Shown here: piece after piece, positions 45,427 through 57,503 of the stretch | Layout of the letters: each line of letters begins with the position of its first letter | How positions within the stretch are numbered: the first letter of the stretch is position 1 | Assembly: GCA_020099315.1 (NCBI GenBank) | Contig: CP083650.1 | Location: 3,906,001-3,970,000 of the forward strand | Direction of reading: 5' to 3' | Length of the DNA stretch: 64,000 bases | Origin: Citrobacter europaeus | GTDB taxonomy: Bacteria; Pseudomonadota; Gammaproteobacteria; Enterobacterales; Enterobacteriaceae | Notes under the pieces: generated by a model | Told to the model about the DNA's origin: nothing | Databases searched by the model: none | The model's input: only the letters and a program-made list of their open reading frames with translations | Translations under genes and position numbers: made by a program

Positions 45427-46725
45427 TTACGCCTGGCCTTTAATCTCTTTACGACCGTTGTACGGTGCTTGTTCACCCAGAGCTTCTTCGATACGAATCA
45501 GCTGGTTGTATTTAGCAACGCGGTCAGAACGGCTCATAGAACCTGTTTTGATCTGGCCTGCAGCGGTACCAACAGCCAGGTCAGCGATGGTAGCGTCTTC
45601 AGTTTCGCCAGAACGGTGAGAGATGACAGCGGTGTAGCCAGCGTCTTTCGCCATTTTGATCGCAGCCAGAGTTTCGGTCAGAGAACCGATCTGGTTGAAT
45701 TTGATCAGGATGGAGTTAACGATGCCTTTTTCGATGCCTTCTTTCAGGATCTTGGTGTTGGTTACGAACAGATCGTCACCAACCAGCTGGATTTTGTCGC
45801 CCAGTACTTTAGTCTGGTATGCAAAACCGTCCCAGTCAGACTCGTCCAGACCATCTTCGATGGACACGATCGGGTACTGTTTGGTCAGTTCTTCCAGGAA
45901 GTGGGTGAATTCTTCGGAGGTGAATGCTTTGTTGCCTTCGCCAGCCAGAACGTATTTACCGTCTTTGTAGAATTCAGAAGCTGCACAGTCCATCGCCAGG
46001 GTGATGTCTTTGCCCAGCTCGTAGCCAGCTGCTTTTACCGCTTCAGCGATTACAGCCAGAGCTTCAGCGTTGGAACCCAGGTTCGGCGCGTAGCCGCCTT
46101 CGTCACCAACAGCAGTGTTCATACCTTTAGCTTTCAGAACTTTAGCCAGGTTGTGGAACACTTCAGAACCCATACGAACGGCTTCTTTCAGAGTCTTAGC
46201 GCCAACCGGCTGAATCATGAATTCCTGGATGTCGACGTTGTTGTCAGCGTGCTCACCACCGTTGATGATGTTCATCATCGGAACCGGCATGGAGTATTTA
46301 CCCGGAGTACCGTTCAGTTCAGCAATGTGTGCATACAGCGGCAGGCCTTTAGCAGCAGCTGCTGCTTTGGCGTTCGCCAGGGACACAGCCAGGATGGCGT
46401 TTGCACCGAAGTTGGATTTGTTTTCAGTACCGTCCAGATCGATCATGATCTTGTCGATGCCAGCCTGATCTTTAGCATCTTTACCCAGCAGAGCCTGAGC
46501 AATTGGGCCGTTAACAGCTGCAACAGCTTTCAGTACGCCTTTACCCATGAAACGAGATTTGTCGCCATCGCGCAGTTCCAGTGCTTCGCGGGAACCAGTA
46601 GAAGCACCTGACGGAGCTGCTGCCATACCAACGAAACCACCTTCCAGGTGTACTTCGGCTTCAACAGTCGGGTTACCACGGGAGTCGATGATTTCACGAC
46701 CGATGATTTTAACGATTTTGGACAT
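45427..46725 (-). CDS. eno: enolase
   Basis: A 432-residue glycolytic enzyme (2-phosphoglycerate to PEP) and RNA degradosome component. Catalytic blocks: HADNNVDIQEFMI, SIEDGLDESDWDGF, SHRSGETEDATIADL. ATG 46725 gives the E. coli length. Strong codon bias leaves a long spurious antisense frame. Lies downstream of pyrG in the same direction. Confidence 0.99.
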   Translation of the reverse strand: MSKIVKIIGREIIDSRGNPTVEAEVHLEGGFVGMAAAPSGASTGSREALELRDGDKSRFMGKGVLKAVAAVNGPIAQALLGKDAKDQAGIDKIMIDLDGTENKSNFGANAILAVSLANAKAAAAAKGLPLYAHIAELNGTPGKYSMPVPMMNIINGGEHADNNVDIQEFMIQPVGAKTLKEAVRMGSEVFHNLAKVLKAKGMNTAVGDEGGYAPNLGSNAEALAVIAEAVKAAGYELGKDITLAMDCAASEFYKDGKYVLAGEGNKAFTSEEFTHFLEELTKQYPIVSIEDGLDESDWDGFAYQTKVLGDKIQLVGDDLFVTNTKILKEGIEKGIVNSILIKFNQIGSLTETLAAIKMAKDAGYTAVISHRSGETEDATIADLAVGTAAGQIKTGSMSRSDRVAKYNQLIRIEEALGEQAPYNGRKEIKGQA

Positions 46726-46769
46726 TAGATTTTCCTCAGTACAAGTTAAACTAAAACTCCAGACAAACA

Positions 46770-46790
46770 ATGCACCCGGATGGGTGCATT
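46770..46790 (-). terminator. hairpin between pyrG and eno
   Basis: AATGCACCC/GGGTGCATT stem, followed on the minus strand by TTGTTTGT. It may partly separate the two messages. Confidence 0.55.
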
Positions 46791-46812
46791 GCCGTTCTAA
46801 CTTATTTACTTC

Positions 46813-48800
<1,988 letters not shown>

Positions 48801-49592
48801 TTAGAGATCAATTTCCTGCCGTTTTACCTGTTGCCAGACTTCTTCCATAGTTTCCAGATCAACACCAGTCATTTCCAGACCGCGAGCAGCCACAATTCGC
48901 TCAACCTCACGAAAACGCCGCTCAAATTTCTCGTTCGCTTTTTGCAATGCGGTCTCTGCTTTGGTGCCTAAATGCCGGGCCATATTGACCGTAGCAAACA
49001 GCAGATCGCCCATTTCCTCCTCCAGTTTAGCCTGGTCGACAACAGCCTGCTTCGCCTCAAACATGACTTCGTCGATCTCTTCGTAAACCTTGTCGACAAC
49101 CGGGCCTAATGTTTTCCAGTCGAAGCCAACATTTGAGCAACGTTTCTGGATTTTTTGGGCGCGCATTAATGCCGGTAAACTACGGGGGATATCGTCGAGC
49201 GCGGAATGCTGCGCCTTCTCGGCGCGTTCTTCGCTTTTGATTTGCTCCCAGCGGGTCAATACCTCGGTGCTGTTACTGGCAGAAACATCCGCAAAAACAT
49301 GCGGGTGGCGGCGTTCAAGCTTATCGCTTATCGCAGCACAGATATCATCAAAGTTGAAGCGCCCTTCTTCCTGCGCCATCTGGGCGTAAAACACCACCTG
49401 GAACAGCAGATCACCCAACTCTCCACGCAGGTCGTCGAAGTCTTCTCGCGCAATCGCGTCCAGCACTTCATAAGTTTCTTCGAGGGTGTAAGGGGTAATC
49501 GTGGCGAATGTCTGCTCTTTGTCCCACGGACAGCCGTTTTCCGGGTCGCGCAGGCGCTGCATAATACCGAGCAGTCGGTCGATTTGATTCAT
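48801..49592 (-). CDS. mazG: nucleoside triphosphate pyrophosphohydrolase MazG
   Basis: A 263-residue enzyme that hydrolyses NTPs to NMPs. Two MazG domains with helical EExxE-type metal sites (TLEETYEVLDAI, ELGDLLFQVVFYA; KLEEEMGDLLFATVN). ATG 49592 gives the E. coli length. In E. coli mazEF lies between this gene and relA; here only repeats do. Confidence 0.97.
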   Translation of the reverse strand: MNQIDRLLGIMQRLRDPENGCPWDKEQTFATITPYTLEETYEVLDAIAREDFDDLRGELGDLLFQVVFYAQMAQEEGRFNFDDICAAISDKLERRHPHVFADVSASNSTEVLTRWEQIKSEERAEKAQHSALDDIPRSLPALMRAQKIQKRCSNVGFDWKTLGPVVDKVYEEIDEVMFEAKQAVVDQAKLEEEMGDLLFATVNMARHLGTKAETALQKANEKFERRFREVERIVAARGLEMTGVDLETMEEVWQQVKRQEIDL

Positions 49593-49616
49593 TGGAATAT
49601 CCTGAAATTTCAATAC

Positions 49617-49716
49617 GGTAGGCCGGATAAGGCGATAGCCTACATCCGGCAACATAGCAATGCCTGATGGCAACGCTAACGCGTTTTATCAGGCCTACAA
49701 GATTATCCGGCCTACA
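49617..49716. repeat. cluster of three REP palindromes (BIME)
   Basis: Alternating REP units (GGCCGGATAAGG..., GCCTGATGGC...ATCAGGCC, ATCCGGCC) fill the mazG-relA gap. Confidence 0.8.
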
Positions 49717-49722
49717 AAATAA

Positions 49723-51957
49723 TTAATTACCGTGCAGACGACGTGCGTCGATCACGTCCGGTACCTGGTTCAGCTTGCCAAGCACGCGACCGAGCACCTG
49801 CAGGTTATAGATTTCGATGGTCATATCGATGGTAGCAAGCTGTTGTTTGGTATCACTCCGGCTGGCAACCCCCAGTACGTTCACCTTCTCGTTGGCAAGG
49901 ATCGTGGTGATATCACGCAATAAGCCGCTGCGATCGTTCGCCTGGACGCGAACCACCAGCGAATATCCTGCCGAGTAGCTTTCGCCCCAAACTGCATCAA
50001 CAATACGCTCCGGCGCATGCGAGCGCAGCTCAGTCAGCTGTTCGCAATCCGCCCGGTGTACGGAAATACCGCGGCCCTGAGTGATAAAACCGACAATTTC
50101 ATCGCCAGGAATCGGCTGGCAGCAGCGCGCGATGTGGTGCATCAGGTTACCCACCCCTTCAACCACCACGCGACCGTCGTCTTTACGGCGGCTCTGCGGC
50201 ACCTGCGTTTTCTGCTGAAGCTGTTTCAGCGCGGCGGCATCCTGTTCGGCAGCGCTTGGCTTATTAAACTGCGCCTGCAGGAAGTTCACCATCTGGTTGA
50301 GGCGGATATCGCCCCCGCCAATCGCTGCCAGCAACTCCTCCAGCTCATTGAAGCTGTAGCGCGGCAGCAGGTGTTTTTCCGCTTCTTTCAGGCTAATGCC
50401 TAAATGCGCGAGCTCATCGTCAAGGATCTGACGGCCAGCAAGGATGTTTTTGTCGCGGTCCTGTTTACGGAACCAGGCGTGGATCTTCGAGCGCCCACGA
50501 CTGGTGGTCACGTAGCCGAGGTTAGGATTCAACCAGTCGCGGCTTGGGTTTGGCTGCTTCTGGGTGATAATTTCAATTTGATCGCCCATCTGCAACTGGT
50601 AGGTAAACGGTACAATGCGTCCACCAATTTTCGCGCCAATGCAACGGTGTCCCACATCGCTGTGAATGTGGTAAGCAAAATCGAGCGGCGTGGAGCCCGC
50701 CGGTAAGTCCACAACATCACCTTTTGGCGTAAAGACGTACACGCGATCATCAAAGACCTGGCTGCGGACTTCATCCAGCATTTCACCGGAATCCGCCATC
50801 TCTTCCTGCCAGGCGATCAGCTTACGCAGCCATGCAATACGATCTTCATGACCAGAACGCGCCGCGCCTGAGACGGTGCCCTCTTTGTATTTCCAGTGTG
50901 CCGCGACGCCCAGTTCGGCATCTTCGTGCATCTGTTTGGTACGGATCTGAATTTCGATGGTTTTCCCGCCCGGCCCCAGTACAACCGTATGGATTGACTG
51001 GTAGCCGTTAGGTTTCGGATTAGCAACGTAATCATCGAACTCATCCGGCAGATGGCGATAGTGAGTATGTACTATCCCCAACGCGGCGTAGCAGTCCTGT
51101 AGACGCTCGGCCACGATACGCACCGCGCGCACATCGAACAGTTCATCGAAGGCTAACTGCTTTTTCTGCATTTTGCGCCAGATGCTGTAGATGTGTTTCG
51201 GACGTCCGTACACTTCGGCTTTGACGCCTTCCGTTTTCATCTCAGAGCGCAAATGACCGACGAACTCATCGATGTAATGCTCCCTGTCGATACGACGTTC
51301 ATGCAGCAGCTTGGCTATACGTTTGTATTCAGCCGGGTGCAGGTAACGGAAGCAGTAATCTTCCAGCTCCCATTTTAACTGCCCAATGCCCAAACGGTTG
51401 GCCAGCGGCGCATAGATATTGGTGCACTCTTTTGCCGCCAGAACGCGTTCATCTTCCGGCGCGTCTTTCACTTCGCGCAGATGGGCAATCCGCTCCGCCA
51501 GCTTGATGACCACGCAGCGAAAATCGTCCACCATAGCCAGCAGCATGCGGCGGACGTTATCGACCTGCTCGGAAGAGACTGAATCGGTATGCGTGGCTTT
51601 AAGCTGGCGTATTGCCGCCATATCCCGCACGCCGTGGATAAGATGAACAATGGATTTACCCACGCTCTCGCGCAGGATGTCTTCACTGACCACGTTGGCA
51701 TCTGCCAGAGGGAACAGCATTGCTGCGCGCAGCGTGTCGATATCCATGCTCAACATGGAGAGTATTTCTACCATCTCCACGCCACGCCACAGCAGCAGCT
51801 CCGCATCAGGGTGACCCTGTGTCTGCTGCTGGCAGTACGCCCAGGTTTCGGCTAAGCGTTCACACGACTGCTGGCTGGAGATCCCCAGACTCGCGATCCA
51901 TTTCTTTGGATCAAACTCACCAGCTTTATTTATATGTGCACTTCTTACCGCAACCAT
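49723..51957 (-). CDS. relA: (p)ppGpp synthetase RelA
   Basis: A 744-residue ribosome-associated synthetase that makes (p)ppGpp on amino acid starvation. Inactive HD domain, synthetase domain (RPKHIYSIWRKMQKK, NGYQSIHTVV), TGS (VYVFTPKGDVVDLPAGSTPLD cut at its core), zinc-finger and C-terminal ACT domain. ATG 51957 gives the E. coli length; 17 upstream residues are not conserved. Confidence 0.99.
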   Translation of the reverse strand: MVAVRSAHINKAGEFDPKKWIASLGISSQQSCERLAETWAYCQQQTQGHPDAELLLWRGVEMVEILSMLSMDIDTLRAAMLFPLADANVVSEDILRESVGKSIVHLIHGVRDMAAIRQLKATHTDSVSSEQVDNVRRMLLAMVDDFRCVVIKLAERIAHLREVKDAPEDERVLAAKECTNIYAPLANRLGIGQLKWELEDYCFRYLHPAEYKRIAKLLHERRIDREHYIDEFVGHLRSEMKTEGVKAEVYGRPKHIYSIWRKMQKKQLAFDELFDVRAVRIVAERLQDCYAALGIVHTHYRHLPDEFDDYVANPKPNGYQSIHTVVLGPGGKTIEIQIRTKQMHEDAELGVAAHWKYKEGTVSGAARSGHEDRIAWLRKLIAWQEEMADSGEMLDEVRSQVFDDRVYVFTPKGDVVDLPAGSTPLDFAYHIHSDVGHRCIGAKIGGRIVPFTYQLQMGDQIEIITQKQPNPSRDWLNPNLGYVTTSRGRSKIHAWFRKQDRDKNILAGRQILDDELAHLGISLKEAEKHLLPRYSFNELEELLAAIGGGDIRLNQMVNFLQAQFNKPSAAEQDAAALKQLQQKTQVPQSRRKDDGRVVVEGVGNLMHHIARCCQPIPGDEIVGFITQGRGISVHRADCEQLTELRSHAPERIVDAVWGESYSAGYSLVVRVQANDRSGLLRDITTILANEKVNVLGVASRSDTKQQLATIDMTIEIYNLQVLGRVLGKLNQVPDVIDARRLHGN

Positions 51958-52057
51958 TGTCCTCTCCTTAAGGGGCCAGGCCTGTCGAAGTCGACAAGCC
52001 ATACCCATTGTCTTTCATGCTGCGTTACAACCCGAAATCCAATGGGTACAAAATTCA

Positions 52058-53356
52058 TTACATACGCTCAAACAGGACCATTGATTCCAGGTGTCCAGTG
52101 TGCGGGAACATATCGAGCATCGCCAGTCGCCGTATGGCATACCCCGCGTTGAGCAAAGCGTCGCTGTCACGAGCCAGCGTTGCCGGATTACAGGATACAT
52201 AAACAACGCGTATAGGTTCCAATTTTATAATATGTTGCATCACACCTGCAGCCCCCGCACGCGCAGGATCGAGCAATACTTTGTCGAATCCGTTTTTCGC
52301 CCATGGCTGCCGGGTAACATCTTCCTCAAGGTTTTCATGAAAGAATGTCACATTGTGCAAACCGTTATTCAGCGCATTTTCCCTGCCTTTTTCCACCAGC
52401 GCAGGCACCCCTTCCACGCCCACCACGCTTGCTGCCCGGGTGGCCAGCGGCAGGGTAAAATTTCCCATTCCGCAGAACAGATCGAGTACGCGATCTTCTG
52501 GTTGCACATCGAGCCATTCCAGCGCACGGGCAACCATTTGTTGGTTTACCCCTTCGTTGACCTGAATAAAATCACGCGGGCTGAAGGTTAACCGTAGCCC
52601 ATTTGAGTCATACCAGGGCGATTCTTCTGATAATGATTCCAGTATCTCGCTTTGCGGGGCCAGAAACAAAGACAGCCCCTGAGAATGCGAAAAGCATTCC
52701 AGTTTTTCTTTATCCGCCGCACTCAAAGGCGCCGTATGGCGTAAAATCATCAGGGTTCCGCTCCCTGCCTGCACCAGCTCGACATGACCAAGATGGCGTA
52801 ACCCTTGCAGACTTTCCAGGCACGCCCTGATGTGGGGCAATAACGCGTCAAGCTGGGGCACCAAAATAGGGCATTGTTTGACATCAATAATGTCGCTGGA
52901 GCCGGATTTGCGGAATCCCATCTGCAACTTTTGTTCTTTTGGCCGATAGTTCAGGCTTAACCTGGCACGACGACGATAGCCCCACGGGGTATCAGCTATA
53001 ACATCCGACACTTCACATTTCATTAAACGCGACAACGCCGCGCTTTTGCTACGCTGCTGCAACGAGATGCTGGCATGCTGCTGCTGGCAACCGCCGCACA
53101 CGCCAAAATGCGGACAACGTGGCACTTCACGCTGCGGGCTGTCGTTTAAACGTCGTTTTACTTGCGCGCGGGCGAACTGTTTTTTATCTTCGGTAATGAC
53201 TACCTCGGCGCTTTCCTGAGGCAGCAATTCCGGTATAAACAACGCCTTTCCGTCGTGGCGAGCGACGCCCTGACCGAAAGGATCAAGGTCATTGACGGTA
53301 ACGGTTATGATCTGACGCGTCGTCACGCGTCGTTTTGCAGAGTAGAATTGCGCCAT
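52058..53356 (-). CDS. rlmD: 23S rRNA m5U1939 methyltransferase RlmD
   Basis: A 432-residue enzyme with an N-terminal TRAM domain, a 4Fe-4S site (CPHFGVCGGC) and a SAM domain (VLDLFCGMGNFTLPLA). Catalytic cysteine is in VSCNPATLARD. Divergent from barA by 57 bp. Confidence 0.98.
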   Translation of the reverse strand: MAQFYSAKRRVTTRQIITVTVNDLDPFGQGVARHDGKALFIPELLPQESAEVVITEDKKQFARAQVKRRLNDSPQREVPRCPHFGVCGGCQQQHASISLQQRSKSAALSRLMKCEVSDVIADTPWGYRRRARLSLNYRPKEQKLQMGFRKSGSSDIIDVKQCPILVPQLDALLPHIRACLESLQGLRHLGHVELVQAGSGTLMILRHTAPLSAADKEKLECFSHSQGLSLFLAPQSEILESLSEESPWYDSNGLRLTFSPRDFIQVNEGVNQQMVARALEWLDVQPEDRVLDLFCGMGNFTLPLATRAASVVGVEGVPALVEKGRENALNNGLHNVTFFHENLEEDVTRQPWAKNGFDKVLLDPARAGAAGVMQHIIKLEPIRVVYVSCNPATLARDSDALLNAGYAIRRLAMLDMFPHTGHLESMVLFERM

Positions 53357-53413
53357 CGACGAGATATTTCTCTATTTAACAGTGTGACCCTAATTGTCCC
53401 ATAACGGAACTCC

Positions 53414-56170
53414 ATGACCAACTACAGCCTGCGCGCACGCATGATGATTCTGATCCTGGCCCCGACCGTCCTGATTGGTTTGCTGCTCAGTATCTTTTTT
53501 GTTGTGCATCGCTATAACGACTTGCAGCGTCAACTGGAAGATGCTGGCGCCAGCATCATTGAGCCACTCGCTGTTTCCAGCGAATATGGCATGAACCTGC
53601 AAAACAGGGAATCCATCGGCCAACTTATCAGCGTGCTGCATCGTCGCCATTCCGATATCGTGCGGGCAATTTCTGTCTATGACGAGAACAACCGACTGTT
53701 CGTCACATCCAATTTTCATCTCGATCCGTCTGAAATGCAGTTGGCGACGGGTTCACCATTCCCCCGTAAGCTGAGCGTCACCCGGCTCGGGGATATCATG
53801 ATCCTGCGAACACCCATTATATCGGAAAGCTATTCGCCGGATGAATCCGCCGTCAGCGACGCCAAAAATACGCAAAACATGCTGGGGTACGTGGCGCTTG
53901 AGCTAGACCTCAAGTCAGTGCGATTGCAGCAGTATAAAGAGATCTTTATCTCCAGCGTAATGATGTTGTTTTGCATCGGTATTGCGCTAATTTTTGGCTG
54001 GCGTCTGATGCGCGACGTGACCGGCCCGATTCGCAATATGGTGAATACCGTTGACCGAATACGTAGAGGACAGCTCGACAGCCGGGTAGAAGGCTTCATG
54101 CTGGGCGAGCTGGATATGCTCAAAAATGGCATCAACTCGATGGCGATGTCTCTCGCGGCTTACCATGAAGAGATGCAGCACAACATCGATCAGGCCACCT
54201 CTGATCTACGCGAAACCCTGGAGCAGATGGAAATCCAGAACGTCGAACTGGATTTGGCGAAGAAACGCGCCCAGGAAGCGGCGCGTATTAAGTCTGAGTT
54301 TCTGGCTAACATGTCGCACGAGCTGCGTACCCCGCTGAATGGCGTGATTGGCTTCACCCGTCTGACGCTAAAAACCGAGCTCAATACCACACAGCGCGAT
54401 CACCTGAATACAATTGAGCGTTCGGCCAATAATCTGCTGGCCATCATCAATGATGTGCTCGACTTCTCCAAACTGGAGGCTGGCAAACTGATTCTGGAAA
54501 GCATCCCGTTCCCGCTGCGCAGCACGCTGGATGACGTCGTCACGCTGTTAGCGCACTCATCCCATGATAAAGGGCTTGAGCTGACGCTGAATATTAAGAA
54601 TGACGTGCCGGACAACGTCATCGGCGACCCGCTGCGCTTACAGCAGGTGATCACTAACCTGGTCGGCAATGCCATCAAATTTACCGAAGGCGGCAATATC
54701 GATATTCTGGTTGAGAAACGCGCCCTCAGTAACACGAAAGTGCAGATTGAAGTACAAATCCGCGATACCGGGATTGGTATCCCTGAGCGCGATCAGTCAC
54801 GCCTGTTCCAGGCCTTCCGCCAGGCGGATGCCAGTATTTCCCGACGCCACGGCGGGACGGGGCTGGGTTTGGTGATTACGCAAAAACTGGTCAACGAAAT
54901 GGGCGGGGATATCTCCTTCCACAGCCAACCGAACCGGGGATCCACGTTCTGGTTCCATATCAGCCTCGATCTCAATCCTAACGTTCTCGTTGATCGCTCA
55001 ACCACGCTCTGTCTGGCCGGTAAACGACTGGCCTACGTCGAACCTAACGCCACAGCCGCGCAATGCACGTTAGATATCTTGAGTGAAACGCCGCTGGAGG
55101 TGATTTACAGCCCTTCGTTCTCCGGGCTGCCGAAGGATCACTACGATATTCTGCTGCTCGGCATTCCGGTCACGTTACGCGAACCGCTCACCATGCAGCA
55201 TGAGCGGTTGGCAAGCGCTGCGGCGATGACCGACTTTTTGTTACTGGCCCTGCCTTGCCATGCGCAGATTAACGCAGAGAAGTTAAAACAAGGCGGCGCG
55301 GCGGCGTGTCTGTTGAAACCTCTCACCTCAACCCGCTTACTGCCTGCGCTGACAGAGTATTGTCAGTTGAACCACCGCGCAGATCCGCTGCTGTTAGACG
55401 AGAGCAAAATCGCGATGACCGTCATGGCGGTGGACGACAACCCGGCGAATCTCAAGCTGATTGGCGCACTGCTGGAAGATAAAGTGCAGCACGTGGTGCT
55501 CTGCGACAGCGGACATCAGGCAGTGGATCGCGCCAAACAGATGCAGTTTGATCTGATCCTGATGGATATTCAAATGCCAGACATGGACGGTATTCGCGCC
55601 TGCGAACTGATCCACCAGCTTCCTCATCAACAGCAGACGCCGGTCATTGCGGTCACCGCGCATGCCATGGCCGGGCAGAAAGAGAAGTTGCTCAGCGCCG
55701 GGATGAACGATTACCTGGCGAAGCCTATCGAAGAAGATAAGCTGCATAATCTGCTGTTACGCTACAAACCCGGCGCAAGCTCATCGCTTCGGGCGCTCGC
55801 GGTTGAACCTGTTGAGCCGGTCGTCAATCCTAATACCACACTCGACTGGCAACTGGCATTAAGACAAGCCGCGGGTAAAAACGATTTGGCGCGCGACATG
55901 CTGCAAATGCTGCTCGATTTTCTGCCCGAAGTGCGGAACAGAATTGAAGAACAGCTGGTAGGTGAAAACCCGGAAGGACTGGTAGATATGATCCACAAGC
56001 TGCACGGCAGCTGCGGCTATAGCGGCGTTCCCCGTATGAAAAACCTGTGTCAGCTTATTGAGCAGCAATTACGTAGCGGAACCAAAGAAGAAGAGCTGGA
56101 GCCTGAGTTTTTAGAGCTTCTGGATGAAATGGATAACGTTGCGCGGGAAGCGAAACGGATATTGGGGTGA
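53414..56170 (+). CDS. barA: hybrid sensor kinase BarA
   Basis: A 918-residue tripartite sensor kinase. Two membrane helices (~10-30, ~175-195), HAMP, kinase H302 (MSHELRTPL), ATPase domain, a degenerate receiver-like stretch, receiver D718 (LILMDIQMPD) and HPt H861 (IHKLHGSCGYSG). It phosphorylates UvrY, which activates csrB, also in this window. Acetate and formate are known signals in E. coli. Confidence 0.98.
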   Translation: MTNYSLRARMMILILAPTVLIGLLLSIFFVVHRYNDLQRQLEDAGASIIEPLAVSSEYGMNLQNRESIGQLISVLHRRHSDIVRAISVYDENNRLFVTSNFHLDPSEMQLATGSPFPRKLSVTRLGDIMILRTPIISESYSPDESAVSDAKNTQNMLGYVALELDLKSVRLQQYKEIFISSVMMLFCIGIALIFGWRLMRDVTGPIRNMVNTVDRIRRGQLDSRVEGFMLGELDMLKNGINSMAMSLAAYHEEMQHNIDQATSDLRETLEQMEIQNVELDLAKKRAQEAARIKSEFLANMSHELRTPLNGVIGFTRLTLKTELNTTQRDHLNTIERSANNLLAIINDVLDFSKLEAGKLILESIPFPLRSTLDDVVTLLAHSSHDKGLELTLNIKNDVPDNVIGDPLRLQQVITNLVGNAIKFTEGGNIDILVEKRALSNTKVQIEVQIRDTGIGIPERDQSRLFQAFRQADASISRRHGGTGLGLVITQKLVNEMGGDISFHSQPNRGSTFWFHISLDLNPNVLVDRSTTLCLAGKRLAYVEPNATAAQCTLDILSETPLEVIYSPSFSGLPKDHYDILLLGIPVTLREPLTMQHERLASAAAMTDFLLLALPCHAQINAEKLKQGGAAACLLKPLTSTRLLPALTEYCQLNHRADPLLLDESKIAMTVMAVDDNPANLKLIGALLEDKVQHVVLCDSGHQAVDRAKQMQFDLILMDIQMPDMDGIRACELIHQLPHQQQTPVIAVTAHAMAGQKEKLLSAGMNDYLAKPIEEDKLHNLLLRYKPGASSSLRALAVEPVEPVVNPNTTLDWQLALRQAAGKNDLARDMLQMLLDFLPEVRNRIEEQLVGENPEGLVDMIHKLHGSCGYSGVPRMKNLCQLIEQQLRSGTKEEELEPEFLELLDEMDNVAREAKRILG

Positions 56171-56174
56171 TATT

Positions 56175-56256
<82 letters not shown>

Positions 56257-56279
56257 CATCGCCGAATGCGGCTAACAAT

Positions 56280-57422
56280 TCAGCGTAATTGTTGCCCTGC
56301 TTTGAGCGTTGCAGCCACGTTTCTCGCCGTCATTCGCACGTTCTCGCTCGCGTTCTTTAGCGCTTCATCCAGCGTACAAATGGTATAGATGACGCTGAAA
56401 ACCGCATCCAGCCCATGCTCGTGTACCACACCAACATCGGCCGTCAGGCTACCGGCAATGCCGATAACCGGTTTATTGTAACGCTTTGCCACCTTCGCTA
56501 CGCCAACCGGAACCTTACCGTGAATGGTCTGGCTGTCGATACGTCCTTCGCCCGTGACCACTAAGTCCGCATCCGCAACGCAGTCGTCGAGGTGTAACGC
56601 ATCCGTCACCACCTCAATACCGCAGCGTAGCTGTGCGCCACAAAACGCATACAGCGCCGCCCCCATGCCGCCAGCCGCGCCACCGCCCGCCAGCTCCAGC
56701 ACGTTGATGTCCAGATCGCGGGCAATGAGTTGGGCATAGTGCGTGAGCGCCCGATCAAGGCGGGTAATCATCTCCGGCGTTGCCCCTTTTTGCGGGCCAA
56801 ATACCGCAGAGGCCCCCTCTTCACCGGTCAACGGATTAGTCACGTCGCAGGCCACTTCAATACGACACGTGGCAAGTCGCTGGTCTAACTGAGAGATATC
56901 AATCCGGGCGAGCGATTCGAGGCCAGCCCCGCCATGAGCAATATCGTTATTTTGCGCATCCAGCAATTTAGCTCCCAGCGCTTGCACCATCCCGGCACCG
57001 CCATCATTGGTGGCGCTACCGCCAATCCCAATAATGATATGCTCAACACCAGCGTCCAGCGCATGACGGATTAGCTCCCCGGTTCCCCAGGAGGTGGTTT
57101 TCAACGGATCGCGTAAATCAGCAGGAACCTGCTCCAGCCCGCTGGCGGCCGCCATTTCGATAAACGCCGACCGCTCATCACCGGACAAACCATAAAATGC
57201 CTGAATTGTGTTGCCCAGAGGGCCGGTAACATCAACATGCACAAGGTGGCCTTGCGTTGCGGCAACCATCGCTTTGACCGTTCCTTCACCGCCGTCCGCG
57301 ACTGGGATCTTCACGTAATCCGCCTCAGGCCAGATCTCACGAAATCCCAGCTCAATAGCCGTTGCCACTTCAAGCGCACTCAAACTTTCCTTATAGGAAT
57401 CCGGTGCGATTACTATTTTCAT
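56280..57422 (-). CDS. glycerate 2-kinase (GarK/GlxK family)
   Basis: A 380-residue kinase making 2-phosphoglycerate from glycerate. Features: MKIVIAPDSYKESLSA, PVADGGEGTVKAM, GIGGSATNDGGAGM, VTGEGRIDSQTIHGKVP. It is related to E. coli GarK and GlxK but located next to gudDXP, so it probably serves the last step of glucarate catabolism. 81 bp after gudD, same direction. Confidence 0.93.
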   Translation of the reverse strand: MKIVIAPDSYKESLSALEVATAIELGFREIWPEADYVKIPVADGGEGTVKAMVAATQGHLVHVDVTGPLGNTIQAFYGLSGDERSAFIEMAAASGLEQVPADLRDPLKTTSWGTGELIRHALDAGVEHIIIGIGGSATNDGGAGMVQALGAKLLDAQNNDIAHGGAGLESLARIDISQLDQRLATCRIEVACDVTNPLTGEEGASAVFGPQKGATPEMITRLDRALTHYAQLIARDLDINVLELAGGGAAGGMGAALYAFCGAQLRCGIEVVTDALHLDDCVADADLVVTGEGRIDSQTIHGKVPVGVAKVAKRYNKPVIGIAGSLTADVGVVHEHGLDAVFSVIYTICTLDEALKNASENVRMTARNVAATLKAGQQLR

Positions 57423-57503
57423 AAAGCATCCTTACGCATGTTGACTGTGTTAAGCATATACCAGGATAAAAACCGCCCCTTCATGGGAGCGGTCCCAGTT
57501 CGC

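Noticed and set aside
45469..46611. 380-residue open frame antisense to eno
   Set aside because: Produced by the strong codon bias of enolase; no ribosome-binding site or family similarity.
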